From: Prosthecobacter vanneervenii
Lineage (GTDB): Bacteria > Verrucomicrobiota > Verrucomicrobiia > Verrucomicrobiales > Verrucomicrobiaceae
Length of the DNA stretch: 64,000 nt
Reading direction: 5' to 3'
Assembly (NCBI RefSeq): GCF_014203095.1
Contig: NZ_JACHIG010000011.1
Span: 124,001-188,000, forward strand
Part shown: piece by piece, positions 16,291-25,900 of the stretch
Layout of the letters: each line of letters opens with the position of its first letter
How positions within the stretch are numbered: position 1 is the stretch's first letter
Position numbers and translations under genes: made by a program
Notes under the pieces: model-generated
What the model saw: only the letters and a program-made list of their open reading frames with translations
Database searches by the model: none
Told to the model about the DNA's origin: nothing

Positions 16291-17517
16291 TCAGAACTTC
16301 AGCTCCTCGCCGAATATCATGCGTGCGGCTTGGGCCACGTCTTTGTCGCCACGGCCCGAGAGGTTGGCGAGGATGATCTGGTCTTTGCGCATCGTGGGTG
16401 CCACTTTACGTACTTCGGCGATGGCGTGGCTGCTTTCGAGTGCGGGGATGATGCCCTCGACCTGGCTGAGTTCCTGAAAAGCCGCGAGTGCTTCCTGATC
16501 TGTGGCGTAGTTGTAGGTGACGCGACCTTGCTCATGCAGCCAGGCATGCTCCGGACCGATGGCGGCGTAGTCGAGGCCGGCGCTCACACTGTGGGTGAGC
16601 TCGATCTGGCCGTCAGCATTGGCCAGCAGCCAGGTCTTGGTGCCCTGGAGGACACCGAGGCGGCCACCTTGGAAGCGCGCGGCGTGGCGCTCAGGAATGA
16701 TGCCGTCTCCACCAGCTTCGACGCCGGTCATACGCACGTCCTTGTCATTCAGGAAGGGATGGAAAAGGCCGATGCTGTTGCTGCCCCCGCCCACGCATGC
16801 CACGAGCAGGTCTGGCAGGCGCTCTTCGCGTTCCAAAATCTGGCGGCGTGCTTCCACGCCGATAACGCGATGAAAGTCGCGAACCATCATGGGGAAGGGG
16901 TGGGAACCGAGTGCTGAACCCAGGATGTAGTGGGTGGTACGAACATTGGTGACCCAGTCGCGCATGGCCTCGTTCACGGCCTCCTTAAGTGTGGCCTGAC
17001 CGGCTGTGACGGCAACGACCTTGGCACCCAGAAAGCGCATGCGGGCGACGTTCAGCGCCTGACGCTCCATGTCCACCTTGCCCATATAGATGACGCATTC
17101 AAAGCCGAAGCGTGCGCATACTGTGGCGGTGGCTACGCCGTGCTGTCCTGCTCCAGTTTCGGCTATGATGCGTTTTTTTCCCAGGCGCTGGGCGAGCAGG
17201 ATCTGCCCGAGGGCGTTGTTGATCTTGTGGGCGCCCGTGTGAAGCAGGTCCTCACGCTTGAGGTAAACCTTGGCCCCTCCAAGCTTTTCAGTCCAGCGCT
17301 CGGCAAAATAAAGCGGTGTGGGGCGCCCGACGTACTCGTGCAACAGCCGGTCCAGCTCTTTCTGAAATGCGGGATCAGCCTTGGCTTTCTCGTAATGGTC
17401 CGTCAGCTCTGACAGCGCAGACATGAGTGTCTCCGGCACAAACATGCCGCCATACTGGCCAAAGTGGCCATGGGTGTCTGGCATCACGGGGAGGAGGAGA
17501 TTGGAGGCGGCGGTCAT
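16291..17517 (-). CDS. trpB: Tryptophan synthase beta subunit
   Basis: TrpB is the PLP enzyme that condenses indole with L-serine to give tryptophan. The 408-residue length is usual. The PLP lysine is K98 in [10 protein letters not shown]. The phosphate-binding loop is [17 protein letters not shown], and [14 protein letters not shown] is intact. It stands without trpA, trpC or trpF in this window, downstream of lpxD on the same strand across a gap of 86 bases that contains an inverted repeat. Confidence 0.96.
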   Translation of the reverse strand: MTAASNLLLPVMPDTHGHFGQYGGMFVPETLMSALSELTDHYEKAKADPAFQKELDRLLHEYVGRPTPLYFAERWTEKLGGAKVYLKREDLLHTGAHKINNALGQILLAQRLGKKRIIAETGAGQHGVATATVCARFGFECVIYMGKVDMERQALNVARMRFLGAKVVAVTAGQATLKEAVNEAMRDWVTNVRTTHYILGSALGSHPFPMMVRDFHRVIGVEARRQILEREERLPDLLVACVGGGSNSIGLFHPFLNDKDVRMTGVEAGGDGIIPERHAARFQGGRLGVLQGTKTWLLANADGQIELTHSVSAGLDYAAIGPEHAWLHEQGRVTYNYATDQEALAAFQELSQVEGIIPALESSHAIAEVRKVAPTMRKDQIILANLSGRGDKDVAQAARMIFGEELKF

Positions 17518-17541
17518 GGGGGAGGTGAAATTAGCCGACGA

Positions 17542-17562
17542 CCGGACATTGGCAACGTCCGG
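17542..17562. other. Inverted repeat between lpxD and trpB
   Basis: CCGGAC (17542-17547) pairs with GTCCGG (17557-17562) around a 9-base loop, with further possible TT/AA pairing inside. It lies in the 86-base gap upstream of trpB. No T-run follows on either strand, so it is not a typical terminator. It could be an operator or an mRNA leader hairpin for trpB. Confidence 0.5.
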
Positions 17563-17603
17563 CCTCGGATTCCGCAGGGGGGATTAGAGGCTACGTGTCC
17601 GGC

Positions 17604-18665
17604 TCAGGCGTTGGTCGCACTGCCTTCAAGCGCGGCGATTTTCTTCTCCAGAGTGCGCACGCGGTCGAGAAGATCCGGGATCTTGGCCGGGAGGCTTAGC
17701 ATTTTACGCCCTTCCATGAGCGGGCGCGCCGGGTAGCCGGTATAGGCGCCGGGCTCCAAGATGTTTTTCGTGACGCCGGACTTGGCCAGGAACATGACCT
17801 TGTCCCCGATCTCCAGGTGGCCGGCTACACCTACCTGCCCCCCCATGGTGACATAATTTCCCAGGCGCGTGCTGCCGGAGATGCCGGTCTGTGAGACGAT
17901 AATGCAATGCTTTCCGAGTGTGCAGTTGTGTCCGATCTGCACCAAGTTGTCGATTTTGCAGCCTTCACCGATCCAAGTGCGGCCAAAGCGGGCGCGGTCA
18001 ATGGTGGTGCAGGAGCCGATTTCCACATCGTCATCGATCTGCACAATGCCCACTTGGTCGATCTTTTGATGTCGTCCTTGAACCATCTCGTAGCCAAAGC
18101 CGTCGCTGCCGATCACGGAGCCGCTGTGCAGGATTACCCGGCGGCCGAGCACGCAGTACTCCTTGATGACTGCATTGGCGTGGATGACGCAAGCTTCGCC
18201 GAGTTTTACACCACGTCCTATGTAAGCCCCGGCGTGAATCGTGCTGCCATCTCCGATCTGTGCACCACTTTCGATGACAGCATGCGGGCCTACGCAGACC
18301 TTTTGCGGGTCAAGCGTGACACCAGCAGCGATGGTGGCCGTGGCATGCACTCCTGGTGTGAACTCGAGGGCTGGAGGACCAAAAAAGCGGATCACATGTG
18401 AAAACGCCAAGGTGGGATTTTTGAGGCGGATAAGTGCCAGCCCTTCACGAGCGTCTTCGGCATTCAGATTTTCCGGGACCAAGGCGGCGGAGGCTTTGGT
18501 GGTCTTCAGAGCTGGCAGGTAACGTACATTGCCGAGAAACGTCACATCGCCAGGCATGGCTTCCATGAGAGAGTTTAGTCCAGTGATGACACTATCAGGG
18601 CTGCCAGTTGAAATGGTGCCTCCGACAAGTTCGGCAAGTTTCTGCAGGGTGATCGATTGGCTCAT
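17604..18665 (-). CDS. lpxD: UDP-3-O-(3-hydroxyacyl)glucosamine N-acyltransferase
   Basis: This is the third enzyme of lipid A synthesis; it adds the N-linked acyl chain. The 353-residue protein has the LpxD N-terminal domain (GDVTFLGNVRYLPAL and a VPENL-like stretch) and a left-handed beta-helix of hexapeptide repeats at about 100-300 (VIESGAQIGDGSTIHAGAY). The acyltransferase histidine is in QIGHNCTLGKHCI, and a short C-terminal helix follows. It completes the bamA-skp-lpxD block common in Gram-negatives and indicates that this organism makes lipid A. A terminator-like hairpin lies between skp and this gene. Confidence 0.95.
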   Translation of the reverse strand: MSQSITLQKLAELVGGTISTGSPDSVITGLNSLMEAMPGDVTFLGNVRYLPALKTTKASAALVPENLNAEDAREGLALIRLKNPTLAFSHVIRFFGPPALEFTPGVHATATIAAGVTLDPQKVCVGPHAVIESGAQIGDGSTIHAGAYIGRGVKLGEACVIHANAVIKEYCVLGRRVILHSGSVIGSDGFGYEMVQGRHQKIDQVGIVQIDDDVEIGSCTTIDRARFGRTWIGEGCKIDNLVQIGHNCTLGKHCIIVSQTGISGSTRLGNYVTMGGQVGVAGHLEIGDKVMFLAKSGVTKNILEPGAYTGYPARPLMEGRKMLSLPAKIPDLLDRVRTLEKKIAALEGSATNA

Positions 18666-18694
18666 GAAATCAGGCGTGGAGAGAAAGCTGAAAC

Positions 18695-18728
18695 AAAAAA
18701 GGCACGACGCAATGCTCTGCGGCGTGCC
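18695..18728 (-). terminator. Rho-independent terminator after skp, upstream of lpxD
   Basis: Read on the minus strand, GGCACG (18728-18723) and GCG/CGC inner pairs form a stem with CGTGCC (18706-18701), interrupted by one mismatch and closed by an 8-base loop. Six T follow directly (18700-18695), then GTTT. It lies 25 bases after the skp stop and about 30 bases before the lpxD start codon. Confidence 0.85.
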
Positions 18729-18752
18729 CTCTTAGAAAATGATCCAGGAAAG

Positions 18753-19382
18753 TTACTTCTTGGCGGCATCGGCCTTGGGGGCAGCCTCTTCCTTCTTAGG
18801 CTCGGTTCCCGGAGGGGGAGCGTCTTTGTTGAGTTCGACGATGAGCTGGTCTGTAAGGTCGGTGGCAGCACCTTCCCGGACGTGCAGGAGGATCGGCACG
18901 GTGGAGAGGCTGACGCCGGTCTTGTCGAACACAAAGTCAAAAGCGTCTTTCTTGGCGCGGGCGCGGACGACGTCGAGGATTTCCTCATACAGGCCCTTGC
19001 GGATGCTCATGTCCTCCTGCTTGAGCTGAGTCTGGCGGCGCTCGGCAAATTCCTGCATCTCCATTTCCATGGAGCGGAGTTCCTTCATCTTGTCGTTGAA
19101 GTCAGCCCCGTATTTGGCGCGCTGCTCAGGAGTGATGATGGAGTCCTGCGCCATCTTCTGGAGCTTTTGTGCTTCATTGGCCAGGTTTTTGTAAGCCGTG
19201 GAGCGCTCGTTCATCTCCTGGGAGGCCTTTTCGTAGTTGCCTTTGTACTTTTCGGCAGCGGTTTTGGTCTTGTGGAATTCCTGGAAGACTTTGGACATGT
19301 CGATGACGCCAATCTTGAGGTCTGCAGCCTGAAGTGAGGCGGTGGCGAGGAGTAGGAGGGCGGTGAGCGCGCTGCGAATCAT
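18753..19382 (-). CDS. skp: Skp/OmpH-family periplasmic chaperone
   Basis: This trimeric chaperone carries unfolded outer membrane proteins to BamA. The ATG at 19382 (MIRSALTALLLLATASLQAA) gives about 209 residues and a clear signal peptide; the open frame reaches 19424 but that adds no signal sequence logic. The mature start LKIGVIDMSKVFQEF is typical of OmpH, followed by a long charged helical region (KYKGNYEKASQEMNERS, MEMEMQEFAERRQTQL). The C-terminal tail is Pro/Glu/Lys/Ala-rich. It sits immediately downstream of bamA. Confidence 0.9.
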   Translation of the reverse strand: MIRSALTALLLLATASLQAADLKIGVIDMSKVFQEFHKTKTAAEKYKGNYEKASQEMNERSTAYKNLANEAQKLQKMAQDSIITPEQRAKYGADFNDKMKELRSMEMEMQEFAERRQTQLKQEDMSIRKGLYEEILDVVRARAKKDAFDFVFDKTGVSLSTVPILLHVREGAATDLTDQLIVELNKDAPPPGTEPKKEEAAPKADAAKK

Positions 19383-19442
19383 AAGTAGGGGAGTTTGAAG
19401 GGGATTGGGAAAGGGGATAAACAAAATGTCCGTGGAGGGCTT

Positions 19443-21794
19443 TTAGAACTTGTAGCCCATGTTGAACTGGAACCGGCCGCTTCCAGATGTCTGGTCTTTG
19501 TCGATCGGCACGGCGTAGTCGACACGAATGGGGCCCACGGGAAGGAAGAGGCGCAGGCCGATGCCGGCGTCAGAGTAAATCTTGCTGTTTCCGTAGTTGG
19601 CTCCCGAGGCGCCTGAGATGGTGCCGATGTCTCCAAAGAAAACGACACGAGGAGATTTGTCAGCATTGGCAGTGATGTGCACAGGGACGGAAAACTCGCT
19701 GGTGGCGTAGATGGATGTAAGGCCCCCGATAGGCTCGCCAGTGAAGTCTTTGGGGCCGGCGTGACGATAGGCAAAACCGCGAATGTTGTTGGCACCTCCA
19801 AGGAACTGGCGTTCAAAGATGGGAACCCTCTTGCTGCCCTGCCAGCTGTTGACCACGCGGAACATTCCCTCAAAGCTGAGGATGGTGTCGCCGGGCAGGT
19901 TAAAATACTGTTGTCCGCCGATGTTTGCGCCATAGACAGGCACATTGCCTCCCAAGCCTGACATCATGGCACCAGCTTCAAACTTGTGGCCGCTGCGGGT
20001 GATGAACACGCTGTCACGGGTGTCATGCACCAAGTTGGCTTCCACCTTGCTCTGGATATAGGAGCCTGCTTCTTGCGCGATGGTGGGTGATGCGCCGCTG
20101 GCGATACCCTGGACCTTGATTTGCTGCAGGGTGTAAGTGGTGTCGATGTAGGCGTGCTCGCCAAGGCGTTTGCGCAGCCCGGTTGAGGCACCGAGATTGG
20201 TCTGATTGAAGAAGTTGGAGAGGTAGTAGAGGTTGTGGAAGAACGCTTCAACGGTCAGAGCAAGTTCGCGGCCCAGGAACCAAGGCTCTGTCCAGCTGAC
20301 GGTGACGTCACGACGAAGGGCACCTGCTCGGATGTTGGTGTTGAAACGCTGGCCACCACCACGGAAGTCCTTCCAGTCGTTGATATCGAAGTTGGTCTGA
20401 GTGACCTGGATGAAACCGGTGATGCTGTCGATGGAGCTGAAGCCGGCGCCGAAATTCACCGTTCCAGTAGCCTGTTCTGCCACATTCACGTCCACATCCT
20501 TGTATCCAGGGGCTGTGGTCGGAGTATTGCGCACATCCACACTGCTGAAGTAGTTGAGATTTTGCAGGCGGTTTTTGCCAGTTTCGATTTTTGTGGTGTC
20601 GAGGATTTCACCAGGGGCAAAGGGAAGCTCACGACGGATGACTTCGTCCTTGGTGACCGAGTTTCCGGAGATGTTGACCTTGCTGATGTATGACTTGGTG
20701 CCTTCGGTGATGCTGAAAGCCACCGCCACCTGGCCAGGGCCGGATTCAGTGATGCTGGTTTCCACACGGGCGTCGGCGTAGCCGCGTGAACCGTAGTAGT
20801 CTTGAATCATCTTTTCGTCAGCCTTGATATAGCTGCCTACGTATGGGAAACCCGCTTCAGTTTTCACACCGCGGTTCAGCTCTTCAAAGGTGAAGATGCT
20901 GTTGCCCGAGATCTTGACGGCCGAGACGTCATATTTTGCCCCCTCGTTGACGACATAGACAATGTCCATCTGTTTGGCGGAGACAGGCTCCCGACGCACT
21001 TCGGTCACCTTGGCATAAACATAGCCTTTGTCCTGGAATGCCTGCTCGATCTTCTTGATGTCTTCCTGAAGGTCCTGGTTGTTGATCTTGCCCTTTTTGC
21101 CCCAGAGATTCCAGAAGTGGTGCTCCTGGGATTTGATCAGACCGCGCAGGATGCGTGATTTGATGGCGGTGTTGCCTTCAAAGCGGATGTCATGGATGAT
21201 GCCGCGAGCCCCTTCGTCGATCTTGAAGGTTACAGTGGAAAAGCCCTCACGCTCGGAAGGGGTGATGTCGTAGTTGGCCGTCATGTCAGAGAAGCCCTTC
21301 TTCTCATACATCTCCACGATCTTTTGGTTCGCTGCGGCGAGCTTGATGTCATCCACGGGATCGCCAACCTTGACAGAGATATCCTTGCGCAGCTTGGCGC
21401 TGTCGATGGCCGTGTTGCCGTAAAACTTGATTTCGGCGATGCCACCGCGTCCGATGATTTCCACGATCACCTTCACCCCGCCGGCCACATCCACGGCGCG
21501 GATGTCCAGATTTTCCACAGCACCAGTGCCATAGAGCGTGCGAATATCGCGTTCCACAGACTCATTGGTGAATGGCTGGCCCACACGGGTGGACATCTGG
21601 CTGCGGATGCGGTTTTCATCCAATTTGATCGCACCCTTGAGAACGATCTGAACGTCTTGCACGATCTTCTTGGCCACGGGGGCTGCGGGGAAACCCACTT
21701 GAGCCTGAACCCGCAGCGGGGTGACGATCATGGCAGAGAGGGCCACGATAGATGAAAGTGTCAGGCGTGACATGAGGTGGAATCCGTAATTCAT
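19443..21794 (-). CDS. bamA: Outer membrane protein assembly factor BamA
   Basis: BamA inserts beta-barrel proteins into the outer membrane. The start is ATG 21794 (MNYGFHLMSRL, 783 aa) or ATG 21773 (MSRLTLSSIVALSAMIV, 776 aa). The second gives the better signal peptide. The frame is open up to 21893 but without similarity. About five POTRA domains are visible from residue 40 to 430 (IQDVQIVLKG-like start, GRGGIAEIKFYGNTAI, IIHDIRFEGNTAIKSRIL, VSAVKISGNSIFTFEEL, ISKVNISGNSVTKDEVI). A C-terminal barrel follows with the conserved NNIRGFAYR motif (L6 type) and a terminal aromatic (FNMGYKF). It is the first gene of bamA-skp-lpxD. Confidence 0.95.
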   Translation of the reverse strand: MNYGFHLMSRLTLSSIVALSAMIVTPLRVQAQVGFPAAPVAKKIVQDVQIVLKGAIKLDENRIRSQMSTRVGQPFTNESVERDIRTLYGTGAVENLDIRAVDVAGGVKVIVEIIGRGGIAEIKFYGNTAIDSAKLRKDISVKVGDPVDDIKLAAANQKIVEMYEKKGFSDMTANYDITPSEREGFSTVTFKIDEGARGIIHDIRFEGNTAIKSRILRGLIKSQEHHFWNLWGKKGKINNQDLQEDIKKIEQAFQDKGYVYAKVTEVRREPVSAKQMDIVYVVNEGAKYDVSAVKISGNSIFTFEELNRGVKTEAGFPYVGSYIKADEKMIQDYYGSRGYADARVETSITESGPGQVAVAFSITEGTKSYISKVNISGNSVTKDEVIRRELPFAPGEILDTTKIETGKNRLQNLNYFSSVDVRNTPTTAPGYKDVDVNVAEQATGTVNFGAGFSSIDSITGFIQVTQTNFDINDWKDFRGGGQRFNTNIRAGALRRDVTVSWTEPWFLGRELALTVEAFFHNLYYLSNFFNQTNLGASTGLRKRLGEHAYIDTTYTLQQIKVQGIASGASPTIAQEAGSYIQSKVEANLVHDTRDSVFITRSGHKFEAGAMMSGLGGNVPVYGANIGGQQYFNLPGDTILSFEGMFRVVNSWQGSKRVPIFERQFLGGANNIRGFAYRHAGPKDFTGEPIGGLTSIYATSEFSVPVHITANADKSPRVVFFGDIGTISGASGANYGNSKIYSDAGIGLRLFLPVGPIRVDYAVPIDKDQTSGSGRFQFNMGYKF

Positions 21795-22045
21795 AGGCAA
21801 AAGCAATATAGGCAGCGGGAGAAGACTGGGCGGCAAGGCACGCCCAGACAGGGGGCTCAACAAGCGTGCAGTACTGCTTCCACAGTGCTCCACGTCAAGG
21901 CGTAAGTTCTAGGGAGGTTCTTGCCAAATTTTGCGCACCAACAACGCATGGCAGGGGTGGCAGGCCTGCTTTTCTCCAGTATGGGATTGAGAAATCACGG
22001 GTTTTTAGCGGCTTCGTGGCCGAAGAAACAGTTTCGTCACAGGCC
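21795..22045. other. Divergent intergenic region, bamA / EamA transporter
   Basis: This 251-base gap must hold the bamA promoter and probably that of the transporter. TATATT is visible on the minus strand near 21806-21801, but no well-spaced -35 box is clear. I see no strong repeat or RNA gene in it. Confidence 0.4.
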
Positions 22046-22927
22046 ATGTCTCATACCCATTTGCGCAACTACATTCAGCTCCACCTCGTGGTGCTTGCCT
22101 GGGGACTCACGGCCATTTTGGGCAAATTGATTGACCTGCCGCCGGTGGATGTGGTGGTGTGGCGCACCACACTGGCGGTGGTTTGCTTTGTGGGAGTGGC
22201 CCTAGTCTGTAGACATGCGCTCAAAGTCCCCCTGCCCAAGGCGGCTGCCATGATTGGCGTCGGAGCGATTCTCGGGCTGCACTGGGTTTTGTTCTTTTGG
22301 TCGGCCCGGCTGGCCACAGCCTCGGTGTGTCTTGCGGCCATGCCCACAGCCATGCTTTGGTGCTCGCTGATCGAGCCTCTCATTGATGGGAGTCGGCGCT
22401 GGAGGCCGGCGGAGCTTCTGGTGGGGGCGGTGATGGTCGGTGCGGTCTGGCTGATCTATCAGGTGGAATTCCGGTACTGGCAGGGCTTTTCGGTGGCCAT
22501 TGCTGCCGCTGTGCTTGCCGCCTTTTTTGCCACGATGAGCAAGCAGCAGGTCTCTCGCGAGATGCACTGGAGTGTCATCGGCAGTTATCAGATGGCTGGG
22601 GCCTGTTTGGCAGCTCTATTTTCACGGCCGTGGCTGGAGGGAGGGCTGGCGCCTGCGATTCCCCATGGGCCTTCGATTATCTGGGTGGGTCTGCTCGGGC
22701 TCGTCTGCACTGCGGCTGCTTATGCCGCCTTCATGGATGTGCTGCGTCGAGTCAGCGTTTTCACTGTGAACGTGGTTTACAACATGGAGCCGGTTTACGG
22801 TATCGTGCTTGCTGCGCTGATTTTTGGACGTTCTGAGTTCATGAGTTCGGGCTTTTACGCAGGGGCTTCGGTCATCATCGCCTTGGTGCTGGCCCTGCCC
22901 AGGATCAGGCGCTGGGTGGAGAAGTGA
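22046..22927 (+). CDS. EamA/DMT-family transporter
   Basis: This 293-residue integral membrane protein starts at ATG 22046 (MSHTHLRNYIQLHL). The frame opens upstream at 21866 but that stretch is hydrophilic. About ten hydrophobic helices fall into two EamA halves, with the WGLTAILGKLI and HWVLFFWSARLATASVCLA segments in the first half. The end of the second half reads NVVYNMEPVYGIVLAALIF, which is typical of DMT exporters. The substrate is unknown; amino acids or metabolites are usual for the family. It is divergent from bamA, with about 250 bases between starts. Confidence 0.88.
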   Translation: MSHTHLRNYIQLHLVVLAWGLTAILGKLIDLPPVDVVVWRTTLAVVCFVGVALVCRHALKVPLPKAAAMIGVGAILGLHWVLFFWSARLATASVCLAAMPTAMLWCSLIEPLIDGSRRWRPAELLVGAVMVGAVWLIYQVEFRYWQGFSVAIAAAVLAAFFATMSKQQVSREMHWSVIGSYQMAGACLAALFSRPWLEGGLAPAIPHGPSIIWVGLLGLVCTAAAYAAFMDVLRRVSVFTVNVVYNMEPVYGIVLAALIFGRSEFMSSGFYAGASVIIALVLALPRIRRWVEK

Positions 22928-22973
22928 CAGCGCTGGACACGGCGCACGCTGTGGGCTTGCATCGTGGTCTCGA

Positions 22974-25900
22974 TTGAACCATCTCCGTCACATCCTTGTT
23001 TCCGCCTCAGCCGGCTCTGGTAAGACCTACCAGCTGGTGCGGCGGCATCTGCATCTGCTCACGCTTGGGCAACCGCCCGAGAGCATTGCTGCGATGACCT
23101 TTACCCGCAAGGCGGCGGGGGAGTTCTTCCAGCGAATTCTGCAGCGGCTTTCGGTGCTTTCCCAGCAGCCTGGAGATGCGCATTCTTATCTCGCGGGTGT
23201 AGAGCCCCTGCCTGCGGAATGGCCCGATTTCAGCGACTTGCTGCGCAGGGTCACCCAGCGGCTGCATCGTTTGCGGCTTGGGACGATGGACAGTTTTTTC
23301 TCCAGTATCACCGCCTGCTTTCCTCTGGAGCTTGGCCTGCCGCTGGGGGCCACTGTGATGGCGGAAAACGAGGCTGCGCAAGCGCGGCGGGAGGCGCTGG
23401 ATGCCCTGCTGGAGCAGATCCATTCCTCGCGGGATGATCAGGCTGGCCGGGCATTGCTGGAGGGGTTTAAACAGGCCACCTTTGGCATCGAAGAGCGCAG
23501 CGCTGCCGGCAGTCTGGAGTCCTGGATCGATGACCATCACGCCACCTGGTTGGACAGTGGCGATGGCTCTCGCTGGGGGGCACTGCCTGGACTGGAGAAG
23601 GAGGGGGCAAGCGGCCTGGGAGCCGCGCTGCAGGCCCTGCAAGATCGCTTTGCGCCACGCACGGACGAAGGAAGGGATTTTTTGGACCAGCTCATTGCCC
23701 AAGCCTCTGCCTGGGAGCCTGGAGCCACTCTGCCGCTGCGGGTGAAGTACTTTCTAGAAAAGACGAGCGCTGTCTGGCCGGAGCTGCAGGCTGGCAGGGC
23801 GGATATCAGCTGGGGAAGAGGCAAAAAAACTGAACTCAGCGGCGAAGTGGCGCGCGCCTGGGTGCGTGTGGCAGGACTGCTGCTGCAGCAGGAGCTGTCC
23901 TGCCGGGTGCAGCGCACCCAAGGCATGGCGGCTTTGATGTCTCTCTATGAGGTCGAATACTCACGGCGTGTGCGGGCGCGTGGCCGGCTCTCCTTTGCCG
24001 ATGTGCAGCGCCTGCTGGCAGCTGCCTCCACGGATGGTGCCGAGTGGGCTGACGGAGAGAGTGCTGATTTGTGGTTTCGCCTCGACGGCCGCTACGACCA
24101 CTGGCTTTTCGACGAATTCCAGGATACGAGCCGCGTGCAGTGGAACGTCGTCAGCGGTCTGGTGGACGAGGTGATGCAGGATGATTCCGGCAGGCGCAGC
24201 TTCTACGCCGTTGGAGATCCCAAGCAGTCCATTTACCTCTGGCGACAGGCAGAGCCGGGGCTGTTTGACGATGTGCTCCGCCAGTGGCCGGGCCATGATG
24301 AAGAGGGGCTGGAACCGCAGACACTCAGCCAGTCATTCCGAAGCGCTCCGGCGGTGCTGGAGGCAGTGAATGCGGTTTTCGAAGACGAGGCCAGGATCGA
24401 GGCGTTGCTGCCCGGATGCACCGCAGGCTTTGCATTCAAGAGGCATCTGGCTGCGGAGCGGAACAAGAATGTGAGAGGCTGCGCGGCGCTGCTCAGTGTG
24501 CAGAATGAAGAAGGACAGCGCAGCACTGGCACCACGCCCGCAGTGACGGCACTGCTGAACGAGATCCGCCCCCTGGAGCGCGGGCTGACCTGCGCCGTCC
24601 TGGTGCGGGGCAACAGAAGTGCCAACGCGATTGCCGAGGAACTGCGCGCCACCACGGGCATGGAGGTCGTGTGCGAGTCGCAGATCTATCCCGCCACGGA
24701 CAACGCTGTCACGCTGGCGCTGCTTTCGCTTTTGCAACTGGCGGCGCATCCAGGGGATATCCTGGCGCTGGAGCACCTTAAAATGACGCCGCTCTGGCCA
24801 CAGATCGAAACGCCGGACCGTGGCTGGCAATGGACCTGCCAGCAGGTGCGTCGTTGCGTGCTGGAGCATGGCTTTGTCGGCTTTGTGGAGGCATGGGCGC
24901 AGCACCTCCGCGCCATGCTGCCGGAAATGGATGTGTTTCACGAACTACGGCTGCGGCAGTTTGGCGAAATGGCCGCCGCTTTCGACTCAGGCGGCTCTCG
25001 GGACATCGATGCCTTTCTGCTGCATGTGCGTGAAATGCCTGTGCAGGTGCGCGGTGCGGCCAATGCGGTGCAGGTGATGACGGTGCACAAAGCCAAGGGG
25101 CTGGAGTTTGATGTGGTCATTTTGCCGGATATGGACGGCGATTCGATGAGCCATGTGCGGTCACGGTCGCTGCTCGTCAGTCGTGACGCTCAGGGGAGGG
25201 TTTCGTGGGTGTTGCAGGAGCCGCCTCGCATTTTTGCCCCGTTCCACGAGGCGCTGAAGCAGGAGCAGGATACAGCCCGGCAGAGGGCTGGATTTGAGTC
25301 GCTTTGCCGCCTTTACGTGGCTATGACACGGGCAAAACGTGGTCTATACATGATCGCTGAGCCACCGCCCAAGGCCAAGGAGCCCACGATGAAGGAGGCG
25401 CAATTTGTGCGCCGGATGCTGGCCGTGGAAGGCGAGGGCGACTCCTCCGGTCCCTGTCTAACCGAGTGGCAGACGGGCGATCCCGAGTGGTACGTCCACC
25501 TCCCCTGTCATCCTCCAGGACCACCTGAAATGGCACTTACAAAGGCGGGGGTGGGGGGGCTTCTAAGGGAGCATCAGCCACTGGCCCGACGGGTCACGCC
25601 TTCGGGCGAGGAAGACTTTCAGGTCAAAGGATCCATGCTCTTCAGTGCCGGGCGCGAGCCTGGGCGCCGGTTGGGTAATCTGGTGCACGAACTCTTTTCC
25701 CACGTGGAGTGGTGGGATTCCACCTCCGGCATGGAAGACCTCGAAGCCCGCTGGCGGGACTTCGGTCTCCTGCGTGGAGAGGCGGTGGAGGCGGCGGCGC
25801 TGGCCATGGTGCGTGGCGTCCTGCAGTCTGCAGCGGCATCATATGCCTTCGGCCAGCCAGGAGCCGGTGCCAAGGCCTGGCGGGAAAAGCCTTTTGACCT

